Shown: positions 1-10,402, counted from the first letter of the stretch. The stretch is DNA of 64,000 nt from Candidatus Litorirhabdus singularis (GCF_026262625.1 NZ_SHNN01000001.1:1-64000); one strand, 5' to 3'. The notes: generated by a model not told the origin, from the letters alone. Numbers and translations: made by a program.

Positions 1-2760
1 CATGATCCAGCACCAGGAAGTCGATGCCGCCACCGCCGTAGAGCGTGTCTTGCCCTGCCTCACCTTCCAGACGGTCACCGTCCGCACCACCCCATAGGGT
101 GTCGTTGCCCGCGCCACCGCGCAGATCATCCTGGCCGCTGCCGCCGAAGATAACGTCGTGGCCACCGCCCGCGACTACGACATCGTTGCCGCTGCCGGCG
201 TCTATAGTGTCAATGCCTGCTCCCGAAGTGATCGTGTCGCGGCCAGCACCGCCCCAGATCGCATTGTTGCCGCCGGCAATCGATATAACGTCAGCTCCGG
301 ACTGGCCGTGGACTTCACTGTTGCCGATGCCAACGGTGATCGTATCATCGCCGCCCGGACCGGTGCTCTGTCCGGGCCCGTCGTCACCGAAGATGAGCTG
401 ATCGCCGCTGCCGACTGTGATCTGGTCATTGCCGGCACCGCCAAAGACGGCCTGGGTTCCCGCGCCGACGTTGATCTCGTCATTGCCGGCTTCACCGTAC
501 ACGGTGAAATTACCACTCGCGGCAACAATGCTGTCGTGACCCGCCTGACCGTGAATCTCGCTATTGCCAGCACCGACAGTAATAGTGTCCGCGTCACCCG
601 CTCCGGTGTTTTCACCTGGCTTATCGTCGCCCCAGATGAAATGGTTACCGTTACCGGCGACGATCGTATCCGCGCCGGCGCCGCCGTAGACCCTGGTACC
701 AAGAGTCGCGTTGGCGCTGTAAATCTCATCATTGCCGGCTTCGCCCCAGATCTCGCTGTTGCCTGCGGCGACAGTGATCACATCGTCGTCAGTCCCGCCG
801 CGGATCATGCTGTTACCGACCCCGGTGGTGATGGTGTCGATACCCGATCCGCCGTACACCACCTGGTTTCCTGCCCCGAGGTTGATGTCGTCATTGCCGG
901 CTTCACCGTAGACGGTGAAATTGCCATTCGCGGCAACAATGCTGTCGTGACCCGCCTGACCGTGAATCTCGCTATTGCCAGCACCCACAGTAATAGTGTC
1001 CGCGTCACCCGCTCCGGTGTTTTCACCTGGCTTATCGTCGCCCCAGATGAAATGGTTGCCGCTGCCGGCGACGATCGTATCCGCACCGGCGCCGCCGTAG
1101 ACCCTGGTACCGAGGGTCGCATCAGCGCTGTAAATCTCATCATTGCCGGCTTCGCCCCAGATCTCGCTGTTGCCTGCGGCGACAGTGATCACATCGTCTT
1201 CAGTCCCGCCGTGGATCACGCTGTTGCCGACACCCGTGGTGATGGTGTCGATACCCGATCCGCCGTGCACAACCTGGTTGCCCGCGCCGAGACGAATGGT
1301 GTCATCGCCCTCGTCCCCGAAGACGGTATACGCTCCGTCAACCAGGCTGACATGTCCATCAACCGACGACGAAATGACGTCGTTGCCGGCCTGGCCGTGA
1401 ACCTCGCTGGCCCCGGTTCCGAACGTAATATCATCAGCGTCGCCAGTGCCCGTGTTTGCACCCGGCTCGTCGTCGCCCCAGATCAGATGATTGCCGCTGC
1501 CGGCAACGATCGTATCCGCACCGGCGCCACCGGAGATGCTGCTGCCCGCCGTCGCATTGCCGACAGTAATCGCATCGTCGCCGCCGCCGCCGAATACGTT
1601 TAGATCGCCGTTGCTCGCCAGGAAAACGTCGTTGCCGCCACCCAGATCGAACGTGAACTGGGTACCTGTCGTCTGCTGGAGGGCAACCATATCGGCAATC
1701 GTCAACGAGTCAACTCCTGCACCAAGCTTGAGGTTGACCATCTCCATCGCCTGGTAGGTGAACCCGCCGGTGATGCCCAGCCCGGAAATTTGCGTCGCAG
1801 ACAGGGTGCCCGTGCTTGACGCATTGTTGCCCACATCAGACACATTGAGCGTGTCGACACCAAGATCTCCGCCCTGCAGAGTAAGCGAGCCGTTAAGCTC
1901 GCCAAGGCTGCTTTCACCTTCGGCACTGATCGAGCCCACGTTGAATGTGTTGGAGCCAGCGCCGCCGATCACGGTCGTATTCACGCCGGACGGAGTGCTG
2001 AGCACGGCGATTGTATCTGCCCCGGCACCGGCATCGAGCGTGATCTCGTCGCCACCCGACAATGGCCCGATCTCAAAAATATCGACGTTAACCACACCCG
2101 CCCTTGCGACTCGATAAGTATCGATCTCGAAAGTATTGGTCGTGCCATCACTGGCAGCGGTCACACGAGAAACCTTGGCAACCGAAACCTCATAGTTTTC
2201 GGCTGCGCTGGTGCCATTAACGGTTACGGTATCCCGCACGCTGTCACTGCCAAGATTCAGGTTGAGCTGACTCAGCTCAGTCCCCGTGAGGTCATTTACG
2301 ATGAACGAATCCGCGCCACCGCGGCCTTCTATAGTGACGCTTTCCACGGTATATGCGGTCAGAGCGCCCGCACCGATACTGACCTCCAGACCGGCGCCAA
2401 CGGCGCCAACGACAAACTGCTCCGCGCCGTTCGCGCCTTCGATGCTCAGTGAGTCCTGACCACCCTGGCCGTAGAAGGCCAAATCGATTCCGTCGCCGAC
2501 AGACCAGATGAAACGATCGTCGTCGGCACCGCCTTCGATGGTATCCCGACCTGCGCCGCCGATGATGACGTCAGTGCCACTGCCGCCAAACAGCAGGTCG
2601 TTGCCGCTGCCGCCGGAGAGCTGATCGGCACCGGCATCGCCGTAGGCGGTTACAATCCCTGTTCCCTGACTGATCAAGGTATCGGCGCCACCACCAAAGT
2701 GAACCTCTAGCGGCGAGCGGACCCCTTGCGCGATCTGCAAATAATCGTCACCGGAACCCA
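1..2760 (-). repeat. RTX (GGxGxDxUx) calcium-binding repeat array inside the giant protein
   Basis: Read on the minus strand, this stretch encodes runs of glycine/aspartate nonapeptides, for example GGAGADTIV, GEAGNDEIY and GGSGNDLLF. These are the hemolysin-type repeats that bind Ca2+ in parallel beta-rolls. Units of the form [WF]GDDxPGxxTGxG recur near 330-400, 590-645, 1000-1055 and 1425-1485, so there is a higher-order repeat of about 137 residues on top of the nonapeptide. The long plus-strand open frames here are shadows of this GC-rich repeat. Confidence 0.93.
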
Positions 2761-5700
2761 TGTCCTCAATCAAGATGCTGGCAACGTTATCAAAAGTCTG
2801 CGATACGCCGAACATTGTGACCTTTACTTTTTCGCCGGTCTGCGACGCAAACCCGACGCGTTCGATCAGGACATGTTCGTTCTCTTCGTCACCCAGTAAG
2901 TTGCGCTGTGCGCGTAGCGCCGGAGATCCGACGTTAAGCGTCAACACGCCGCTTTCATCAACCTGGCCGAGAACAACCGGGTTTTCGGGCGGCGTGAGCG
3001 CTAGCGTGCCCACGCTGAAGGTATAACTTTTAAGCTCGATGTTAGGGTAGTAAATACGGACGCTACCCAGGAAGCCGAGGTCTACAACAGAGCTGTCAAT
3101 AAAAGGTACCGGCACCGTACCAACACTCACAAGGATATCGCCGGAGGCGGAATTATAGCTAACACCAACGTCCACTGAGGGAAGCCCGATATAGAAGATT
3201 TCAGCACTAACACTAAGGCTGCCTGCGATATTGAGAACCTTCGGTCCCGTTCCACCCGACGATTTCCCGTTGCTATCGAGAAGACTCACAAGCAGGTGCG
3301 CAGTGCCGCTAATATTGAAGCCGTCTGGACCCAGTGTCAGGCCGCCATCGATAATAAATTCGAATTCCCCTTCCGTGGAAATGAATGCGCTACCGCTAAC
3401 GCTACCTATACTCAGAAATTCACCGGACAGCTTGATTTGCAGGCTGGATACGTCAGCGCTCAGCAGCACGTAACCGGACACATCGAGCGTAACCAGTGAC
3501 AGCAGGTCAAGACTGCCCTCCATGAATAGCAGCCCGTAGGTATAGCCGGGAGTAGACGCATCCAGCGTCCAGGCCTGCCCGTTGATCAGACTCTGCAGAT
3601 CGGCCTCGGCAACCGCATCTGGCGAGGCAGGAGCTGCCCGGGGAATGATTACCGTGAGGCCACTGGGCCGACTTGGATCCGAGGCACCGCCTGGAATCTC
3701 GAAGGTAACATCTTCACCCGTTGTGTTAACGATAAACACAAACTGCCCACTGAGAGTGAGCACGCTTCCCAGGTCGCCACCGCCCAGATTACCGTCCAGA
3801 GTCAACAGCAAGTTCGCGGCAAGACCGTCACCCCGAATTGCCAGGAAACCGAATACTTTAAACGTCATGAAGGCGCTGCCGGCCGGACCGATGCTCATTG
3901 ACGCGGGCAGTAATTCTCCATTCACTTCCTTAAACACCGCGATGTTGAAGCCTTGTCCGGCCGATAACTCGAACACGGCGACGCCTTCGATCTGGAAGGC
4001 CGACTCGCCCGGTGCAAAGATTTGGTTATTGTTGAAGTCGATGCGGAAATCAATACTGCCGTCCAGTCGGATAGCGAACGACTCGGCGGGCAGAGCGATG
4101 CTGACAGGGGTGTTATCGACATTCAAAAGAACAATGTCTGGCTTTATCTCAGCGGTGGTATTGATGCGTAACAGGGCTTCAGCGTTGGCATAGAGTCCGA
4201 ATGATTCCAGGAATTCAAAGTTGGTCGTGAGCAGCGCGGCGCCCCATATGTTGAAGTCAGGTATTCCGGGTCCGTCATCCAAGGTCATGATGAACAGGCC
4301 ATTCGCAACGCCTAGTTCGCCAAAATTGACCTCACTCAGCGCCATATCGAAGGCAAAGTCGATGCGTGCATCAGCAGCGCCAGCAAAAGTGACATCAAGC
4401 ATAGCCGAACCGGTCAGCGACAAAGTTGTCACCGATGGGACATTCAAATCGACACCCCCGTTAACGGATATGCGCAGACCGTCCCCGAGATCTTTCTGGT
4501 TGGCGACCTTGAGAACTGAGTCTGACCAGTAACCGCCAAGGTCCGCACCGACGCCGGTTTGATTCAGGGCCAGGCTGTCATCCGTGTCTGCGACATAGGC
4601 ATCGCTCAGGGGTTTAGCAATATCCGCATCGATATCGATATGGCCATCGACTACGCTGTAGCGGGAGACCTGGCGACTACCGTCTGCGGTGATGACCACA
4701 TTTACCAGCACGCGATCGCCGTCGTCAACATCGCTGATGATGCCATCGCCATTGATATCCAGCAGGCCATCAATGACAAGGAAGCCGGCGAAACTGGCGT
4801 CATCCTCGTCATTTATAATATTGTTGCCATCGACATCGACCCCGCCAGCAACGATCGCCCGCGTGAACCCGAACCCTTCCCCCCAGAAAGCGGGGTCCGC
4901 TCCGATGACGGCAACATCCCCGGCATCGCCGCTGACAACGCTATCCCCGTCAACATCAATATATCCGTCGATAACGGCATAAGGGACGACTAGCTGGGAG
5001 CCATCTACACCGACCACAAAGTTGAAGATTTCGCCGTCATCGGCGGCGTCGATCGTCCCGTTCTTGTCGATGTCTAACAGACCAGCAATGACGGGAACTA
5101 CACCCAGCGCGCCATCATCCAGAGCGCTGATGATGCCGTCGTGATTAAGATCAACACGCCCTTCCAAAACCGATGCCCCGATCACAAAGGAGACCGCACC
5201 CGGTGTGACGCCCGGAACACCCGGTGTGACAGCTGAGACGATGAAGGTGCCATCGATAGAGTCCGGACCAGAGCCTGCTACGACAATCGAGTCGCCTACT
5301 GAAAAGCCAGTATTTACGTCAGTACTGTCAAGCGTGAAGGTCACTTCCCATGGACCACTGCCGCCGGATAGGTCAGCGATATTCGCTGCCGTTACATTCG
5401 TGCCTATACCCGAGGGGAAATCCGAGGCTGCATCGACCGCCTGCGGCACACTATTGATGAGTGTTTCAAAAGTGACATCGGCATAGATGACCATCAGCGG
5501 GTCGACGCCGAGGGCCTCCTCAGGCAGGTCAGCCAGGAACAGCATGGAAGCCGCACCAGTATCGAAGTTACTGAGGTCTGCATATACCTTGGCTGATAAC
5601 TCGACCGTGTTCCCTAGAATCATGGTGCCGTTCAGGAGCAGCTCGAGGCCCAAATCGTCGCCCGTTACCTTGACGCCAAGCAACAGATCTGTATCAAATT

Positions 5701-8700
5701 TTACCACGTCGTTACTCGTGCGCGGCGCGAAATCAAGTGTCGCACCGGCTTCGATAACAAAAGATCCGAACAGTGCCTCCCAGATATTGTCTGTGCCGGC
5801 CTGATTGGCTACCTGCTGATCCAATTGCGCCTCCCACTCTGCCAGGCTCAGTCCCTGGGTAGAATTGAAGCCGGGATCGCGCAGATCGAACGGGTCAGAG
5901 ATGCTGATCTTCTTGACCTCAATATTGCCACCCAGGGTGTAGGCGAGGGGGTTAGTCTCAGAGCCATTGGCACCGGTGAGATAGGTAATGACGTCCTCGT
6001 CTACCGACTCAACGATGAAGTTCTGCTCGCCGCTATTGAGATCAGTATCATCCGCATTAACGATTCGAAATGCATCGCCTTGTCGAAGGGTGTGATCTGG
6101 TACTGTCAGGGTAATTCTGACCGGCGCCCCAGGATCGCCAGAGTTGACTGCCGAATTGAAGCCACCTTCTGTATTAACCTTGAGCGGCGCGCGTACCTGC
6201 AGGTCCTCGATCGTGGAGCTAAACCTCATCCCGCCGCGTAGCTCTGTGATTGTCAGGCCCGAGGTAGCGTCAAGAAGGATTTTAGTGTCAGAGTAAAGGA
6301 AGAATTGCGAAGGCCCATTCTCGCTGACGACATAGCTGACGCCGATTTTTATTGCTCCCTTCTTCTTCTGACCGACTTTTATTACATCTTTGAGAGGTCC
6401 CTCAGGGTCTTCCCCGTTGATCTCAAGAAACCCCCTGATCGCCAGATAGGACACCGTTTCTACTGTTTCATTGGTATCCGTCGTGACTACACCGTCACTG
6501 TCGAGCCCGACCTCCTTATAGATAAAGCCGCCACCAATTTTGCCCATCTTCGGAATTAGTATCTTGAAGCCCCCGGAAATCCCGGTGATATCTTCGATCG
6601 CCGATCGTGCGTAAGAGACATCACCCGATAAATCGTCTCCTAGCGGGGCGATCGGGTATAGGAAATTCAAGTCAATGTCGGAGACGCCCTCGGCCAATCG
6701 ATCCATGTTGAAGACAACGCTATTAGAGCCTTCAAATAAAACGGCCTTGGAAAGCAATTCATTGGTGCTTTCACTGCCGGTATCAATGCCAATGAAAGTC
6801 GTATCCATTCTGAGCGCGCTGTTCGAGTCGTCTTCACGGAAATCGGCAAACTCAAGCTTCAAAAACTCGACCTCGGTCACCAGCCAGCTCAAGGAAGGCC
6901 AGATAGCGGCCTCATTGATCGCATCGAAGTTAAGTGTGCTGCTACCGTTACCGAGCTGGATGGTGCCGGACACCGCATTAAGATCAAGATCATCCGTCTC
7001 ATCCGTATCATCCAATGCAATGACGCTACCACCCGTCCAGGAATCGGCACTTCCCGGATCGAAGCTGTAAGAGACCAGAACATGGTGCTCACCACCCTCA
7101 ACATAAAACCCTGCGACCGTTATCGTCTTGCCGTCAGCTGGGTCCGTGTCATCAAAGCCGGCCTCGTTTGAGTGTATAACCAGTATTTCATCACCGACAT
7201 TCAGGTCGCCCCCCAGACTTTTGACCGTCAAGTCCACCAGGTAGGTGCCGTCAGCGACATTAATAGTTTCGGTAACTAGTCCCAGCCCCGCTATATCCAA
7301 TTCTTCGGTGACCCCTGGGCCACCGGCAATCACCCGGTTGACAGATTGAATGTGTGTTGCAGCGGTAAACTTATCGTCGGTAATAACGATGTTAGGACCG
7401 CCGGGGAGCAATATGCCTACTTCGGACTCCACCAGGACCTCGCCAGTCCAGCCGCTGGGCGTGTGAACCAGCTCCGAGAAAGTCAACGTCAGAGCCTCGA
7501 GCTGGAGATCGACTCCCCCGCTCAGCGTCGCCCCGACAGTGACGATGTTCGGAATGTCTCCCGCACTGGTAGTGAAGATGGCATTGTTGCCTGTCGGCGG
7601 ATTGGCTGGGTCAAAGCGGTTGAGAATGCCGGTGATGACGTCATTGAGGGTGGCACCATTGGCCAGAATCGTGTCGTCCTCACCCGGCAGGTGGCGCTCC
7701 CCTGACCCCAGCTGGTTAACCATCAGGCCAGCCACGCCAGCAGCGCCGTGTTCAAATCCGAGTACGTGGCCAATCTCGTGCATCACAACGGTGAGCAAGT
7801 CGATGCCTGCCGGCGCAGCTCCGCCAAACTCGGAATCATCTGACGGAGTCGTGTCGATGAACCAACCAAAGTCGTCAGCGGTGGCATCGATAGTGATCGT
7901 GTTACCGACAGCCTGCGCCAGTGCATCACCAGCCAGATCTGCCACCAGGAATGTGACCGTAGATAGGTCCTCACCGGTCGGGATCAGCCCGGAATCAGTC
8001 CAGCGCTGGATGGCCTCCGTAACGATGGCCGCTAGTCTTGGGTCAGTGGGCTCTTCCGTAAGCACAGTCGTGGAGACTGACGCCGGATCAGGGGTGCCAG
8101 TACTCAGCAGATAGTCTGCCACATTCTGGTGCAGGTGTTCCTGGGTGCTTGCAGAGCTATATTGTGTGGCGGCCCGCAATGAGCCGGGGGCGAGTGTTGT
8201 CTTGATAGCGGCGTTAACGGTGGCGCCGTCGCGCGCAAGTGTGTACGCACGGTCATCGGCAACCGGCGGGGCACGCGGCATGTTTACAGCAGCGGGCGGT
8301 GCGCGCGACTGCGCGTCATCTGACGGCGGAGCGCGCGGCGTCGCATCATCAGAAGTGGCTGCTTCAAGTACCGTTTCGTCATAAAGTGCAGACACAACCG
8401 GCCCTCTCTGGGCTGTGTCAGATACGTCGGGTTCTCTAACTGTTTGAATTCCTTCACTTACTGGCGGGGCCCGTGGCGAAGCATCATCCCCGCCCTCAGC
8501 AATAACGGTTACATTACTTTCCATAACCTGGAAGCCCTGATGCGAGCCGGCCTCCCCGCTTTTAACGGTCTTGCTGTTGCTCTTACGCAACTCGCTGCGC
8601 GTGGAACGATTCGATTCCTGCATGCGATGGCTGGCGGCGACCACGCCAATAGCCACGCCAGATGCGCCATCACTGACCCCGGCATTATTCTGAAGCCCGG

Positions 8701-9862
8701 TTGCCAGAGCGCCCCTATCCAGCACCTGCTGCACTGGATCTGAAGGGCTGTCGCCCGGCGTCGCACCATTATTGCCCACTGCGACCTGCACGCCTTGAGC
8801 CGGTGTCGGGGTATATTTAGCCTGCAATTGACCAATTTCAAAGGCATCACCAGCAGTCTCGCCAATGGCAGCCGAACCCTGAGCGCCCGGCATTGCCATC
8901 TCTGAATGCTCTACATTCGCTGCTGACGGCCAATTATCTGAAGCCCCACTTACGGCAACCGTGACTGGATCGGCCATCACATGCGCATGGCCGGTTGCGG
9001 CCTGCTGTTCCTGCGAGGTTACCTGCTCCTGCAACAGATACTGCATCAGCTGCTGCTTGTTTTGCTCTGCATTCGAACCAGCGGGAGCAGCAGCTGCGTG
9101 ACTTTCATCCACACCCGCCTTTTCCTGCTCAAGCAGGACGTCAAGCGACCAGCCGTGACCGGCGGCCGTAACATCAATATAAATGACGTCACCCCGGATC
9201 TCGGCGATCACGCCATCAGCCAGATCAGCCACTTGAAAGCTGATGTCCGCCAGCCTCTCGGCAAGCGCGCTGTCGGTTGTTGATAATACCTCAATAGCCT
9301 TGTCGAGGAAGCCGTTCAGCTGCTCACTCGAAAGCGAATCGGTAACAGCGGTGACACCGCCGTTGGTTTGGCTACCTTCCTGCTCAGAACCATCAGCAGA
9401 TGTTCGCAAGAGGTCATCAGCCGTTACGGCATGACCCGGCTCCTGACCAGCGAGGCTGGTCACCAGTGAGAGCAGGTCAACCTCGCCGGTGTCGCTGAGG
9501 CGCAGCTGTGATGCTGCTTCATTTACTTCGACATGATTCTCGGGGCCGGCCCAGTCAGTTGGCCACGCAACAGTCTGTACGCCATTAGCCGATTCATCAG
9601 AACCGTTACCGACCATGATTTCGGTGTCAGCAGCAAGATCAATTTCCTGGATTATAACGGAGAGCTGTTCGGCGTCACTGGCACTGCCATCGTCGGCAAC
9701 CCAGCGCGCCAGTTCTGCCAACACCGGATCACCGGAGAGCAGTAAACGGGGCTCAAGGGATTCCAGACGAAACATACTGTCTCGCCCTTGCTCACTTTCG
9801 GCCGGAACCCCCGTGTCGGGGTGATGACCGTCGGTCTTGGCTTTTTTAAGCCATTCCCACAC
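1..9862 (-). CDS. Giant LEPR-XLL / metzincin-like / RTX calcium-binding surface protein (C-terminus outside window)
   Basis: One open frame runs from a GTG at 9862 to the left edge, more than 3,280 codons. GTG is chosen because GGGGAG lies 6 nt upstream and no ATG occurs between the upstream in-frame stop and Met30. Domains seen: LEPRLLLSGD at residues 36-45 (the LEPR-XLL signature of large secreted bacterial proteins); an acidic, low-complexity stretch with four RAPP motifs (about 460-540); a zinc-protease motif HEIGHVLGFEH at 695-705, with a possible Met-turn (Leu-Met) at 713-714; a long beta-rich middle; EF-hand/dockerin-like loops such as DLNHDGIIS, DIDKNGTID and DINGDGIIS (about 1565-1755); and RTX nonapeptides (about 2370 to the end). 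By family analogy it is a type I-secreted adhesin or protease. The expected C-terminal secretion signal and any T1SS genes are outside the window. Confidence is high for the gene, moderate for protease activity. Confidence 0.9.
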   Translation of the reverse strand, partial: MWEWLKKAKTDGHHPDTGVPAESEQGRDSMFRLESLEPRLLLSGDPVLAELARWVADDGSASDAEQLSVIIQEIDLAADTEIMVGNGSDESANGVQTVAWPTDWAGPENHVEVNEAASQLRLSDTGEVDLLSLVTSLAGQEPGHAVTADDLLRTSADGSEQEGSQTNGGVTAVTDSLSSEQLNGFLDKAIEVLSTTDSALAERLADISFQVADLADGVIAEIRGDVIYIDVTAAGHGWSLDVLLEQEKAGVDESHAAAAPAGSNAEQNKQQLMQYLLQEQVTSQEQQAATGHAHVMADPVTVAVSGASDNWPSAANVEHSEMAMPGAQGSAAIGETAGDAFEIGQLQAKYTPTPAQGVQVAVGNNGATPGDSPSDPVQQVLDRGALATGLQNNAGVSDGASGVAIGVVAASHRMQESNRSTRSELRKSNSKTVKSGEAGSHQGFQVMESNVTVIAEGGDDASPRAPPVSEGIQTVREPDVSDTAQRGPVVSALYDETVLEAATSDDATPRAPPSDDAQSRAPPAAVNMPRAPPVADDRAYTLARDGATVNAAIKTTLAPGSLRAATQYSSASTQEHLHQNVADYLLSTGTPDPASVSTTVLTEEPTDPRLAAIVTEAIQRWTDSGLIPTGEDLSTVTFLVADLAGDALAQAVGNTITIDATADDFGWFIDTTPSDDSEFGGAAPAGIDLLTVVMHEIGHVLGFEHGAAGVAGLMVNQLGSGERHLPGEDDTILANGATLNDVITGILNRFDPANPPTGNNAIFTTSAGDIPNIVTVGATLSGGVDLQLEALTLTFSELVHTPSGWTGEVLVESEVGILLPGGPNIVITDDKFTAATHIQSVNRVIAGGPGVTEELDIAGLGLVTETINVADGTYLVDLTVKSLGGDLNVGDEILVIHSNEAGFDDTDPADGKTITVAGFYVEGGEHHVLVSYSFDPGSADSWTGGSVIALDDTDETDDLDLNAVSGTIQLGNGSSTLNFDAINEAAIWPSLSWLVTEVEFLKLEFADFREDDSNSALRMDTTFIGIDTGSESTNELLSKAVLFEGSNSVVFNMDRLAEGVSDIDLNFLYPIAPLGDDLSGDVSYARSAIEDITGISGGFKILIPKMGKIGGGFIYKEVGLDSDGVVTTDTNETVETVSYLAIRGFLEINGEDPEGPLKDVIKVGQKKKGAIKIGVSYVVSENGPSQFFLYSDTKILLDATSGLTITELRGGMRFSSTIEDLQVRAPLKVNTEGGFNSAVNSGDPGAPVRITLTVPDHTLRQGDAFRIVNADDTDLNSGEQNFIVESVDEDVITYLTGANGSETNPLAYTLGGNIEVKKISISDPFDLRDPGFNSTQGLSLAEWEAQLDQQVANQAGTDNIWEALFGSFVIEAGATLDFAPRTSNDVVKFDTDLLLGVKVTGDDLGLELLLNGTMILGNTVELSAKVYADLSNFDTGAASMLFLADLPEEALGVDPLMVIYADVTFETLINSVPQAVDAASDFPSGIGTNVTAANIADLSGGSGPWEVTFTLDSTDVNTGFSVGDSIVVAGSGPDSIDGTFIVSAVTPGVPGVTPGAVSFVIGASVLEGRVDLNHDGIISALDDGALGVVPVIAGLLDIDKNGTIDAADDGEIFNFVVGVDGSQLVVPYAVIDGYIDVDGDSVVSGDAGDVAVIGADPAFWGEGFGFTRAIVAGGVDVDGNNIINDEDDASFAGFLVIDGLLDINGDGIISDVDDGDRVLVNVVITADGSRQVSRYSVVDGHIDIDADIAKPLSDAYVADTDDSLALNQTGVGADLGGYWSDSVLKVANQKDLGDGLRISVNGGVDLNVPSVTTLSLTGSAMLDVTFAGAADARIDFAFDMALSEVNFGELGVANGLFIMTLDDGPGIPDFNIWGAALLTTNFEFLESFGLYANAEALLRINTTAEIKPDIVLLNVDNTPVSIALPAESFAIRLDGSIDFRIDFNNNQIFAPGESAFQIEGVAVFELSAGQGFNIAVFKEVNGELLPASMSIGPAGSAFMTFKVFGFLAIRGDGLAANLLLTLDGNLGGGDLGSVLTLSGQFVFIVNTTGEDVTFEIPGGASDPSRPSGLTVIIPRAAPASPDAVAEADLQSLINGQAWTLDASTPGYTYGLLFMEGSLDLLSLVTLDVSGYVLLSADVSSLQIKLSGEFLSIGSVSGSAFISTEGEFEFIIDGGLTLGPDGFNISGTAHLLVSLLDSNGKSSGGTGPKVLNIAGSLSVSAEIFYIGLPSVDVGVSYNSASGDILVSVGTVPVPFIDSSVVDLGFLGSVRIYYPNIELKSYTFSVGTLALTPPENPVVLGQVDESGVLTLNVGSPALRAQRNLLGDEENEHVLIERVGFASQTGEKVKVTMFGVSQTFDNVASILIEDMGSGDDYLQIAQGVRSPLEVHFGGGADTLISQGTGIVTAYGDAGADQLSGGSGNDLLFGGSGTDVIIGGAGRDTIEGGADDDRFIWSVGDGIDLAFYGQGGQDSLSIEGANGAEQFVVGAVGAGLEVSIGAGALTAYTVESVTIEGRGGADSFIVNDLTGTELSQLNLNLGSDSVRDTVTVNGTSAAENYEVSVAKVSRVTAASDGTTNTFEIDTYRVARAGVVNVDIFEIGPLSGGDEITLDAGAGADTIAVLSTPSGVNTTVIGGAGSNTFNVGSISAEGESSLGELNGSLTLQGGDLGVDTLNVSDVGNNASSTGTLSATQISGLGITGGFTYQAMEMVNLKLGAGVDSLTIADMVALQQTTGTQFTFDLGGGNDVFLASNGDLNVFGGGGDDAITVGNATAGSSISGGAGADTIVAGSGNHLIWGDDEPGANTGTGDADDITFGTGASEVHGQAGNDVISSSVDGHVSLVDGAYTVFGDEGDDTIRLGAGNQVVHGGSGIDTITTGVGNSVIHGGTEDDVITVAAGNSEIWGEAGNDEIYSADATLGTRVYGGAGADTIVAGSGNHFIWGDDKPGENTGAGDADTITVGAGNSEIHGQAGHDSIVAANGNFTVYGEAGNDDINLGAGNQVVYGGSGIDTITTGVGNSMIRGGTDDDVITVAAGNSEIWGEAGNDEIYSANATLGTRVYGGAGADTIVAGNGNHFIWGDDKPGENTGAGDADTITVGAGNSEIHGQAGHDSIVAASGNFTVYGEAGNDEINVGAGTQAVFGGAGNDQITVGSGDQLIFGDDGPGQSTGPGGDDTITVGIGNSEVHGQSGADVISIAGGNNAIWGGAGRDTITSGAGIDTIDAGSGNDVVVAGGGHDVIFGGSGQDDLRGGAGNDTLWGGADGDRLEGEAGQDTLYGGGGIDFLVLDH
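481..1302 (-). repeat. Tandem 411-bp duplication within the RTX array
   Basis: Bases 481-891 and 892-1302 are two adjacent copies of a 411-bp (137-codon) unit. In the first 240 bp I count 13 differences, about 95 percent identity, and the similarity continues to the end of the unit. The period is a multiple of three, so the frame is kept. Diverged copies flank the pair on both sides. This fits recent in-frame expansion by recombination. Confidence 0.93.
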
Positions 9863-10402
9863 TGGCGTCTCCCCAGACGTTGAACCTACTTGTTTGCATA
9901 TACTTTACGAATACGATCCTGTTTGCACTCACCACCCAGGAACGCCCGAGGTATAGAACGACAGCTTTATTTCCTATTTAGTGACTGGACCTCTGCCGAG
10001 GAATTTATCCAGCCGTCTTGTTCTTGGATGAAAACGATTATTCAGCAGACCGTGGCCGAGCCTGCGTGCAGAGACTATATACCTGCTCTAACTTGAACAG
10101 CAAGCAACAATCCGTATTGGCGTCAGGTGCTTGTTTGCTGGACCCTGTCAGACCTCAGCCAAAGTCAGAACCACTTAAAAACCTGACCCTGTTATCCTGC
10201 TCAAAATGCCGAAAAACCTCATCCGATATCATAAAGCAATATTCGTGCCACAGCTTATAAATCAATGACTTAACTGATCATGGCTGAGCAGAAAGCCAGC
10301 GTGTGTATAGTTTTCTGACAGCTGCCCGTGTCGCATCAAAGGTGGCGACGGCAAGCTGATTACTGGCTGGCATGTAAAGCGCTGAGCGCAACACTTGCTG
10401 AG
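9863..10402. other. 540-bp intergenic region, no convincing gene
   Basis: This gap lies upstream of the giant RTX gene and downstream of the flavoprotein gene, both on the minus strand. Short plus-strand open frames of 68-80 codons lack a good ribosome-binding site, domain or codon bias. The end near 9863-9960 should hold the promoter of the giant gene. I could not identify specific promoter boxes, a terminator or an RNA gene. Confidence 0.5.

Noticed and set aside
158-1603. Long plus-strand open frame of 481 codons
   Set aside because: It is the antisense shadow of the RTX repeats; its composition follows the GC-rich repeat and the minus frame is one continuous gene.
1-2700. CRISPR-like or satellite repeat appearance
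   Set aside because: The periodicity is in-frame coding of Gly/Asp nonapeptides, with no constant repeat plus unique spacer pattern.
4559-5800. Several plus-strand frames of 90-145 codons
   Set aside because: They lie antisense to the EF-hand-like part of the giant protein, with Ile/Asp-rich shadow composition and no ribosome sites.
10018-10260. Possible 80-codon gene in the intergenic region
   Set aside because: No ribosome site, no domain, and antisense to the likely promoter region of the giant gene.
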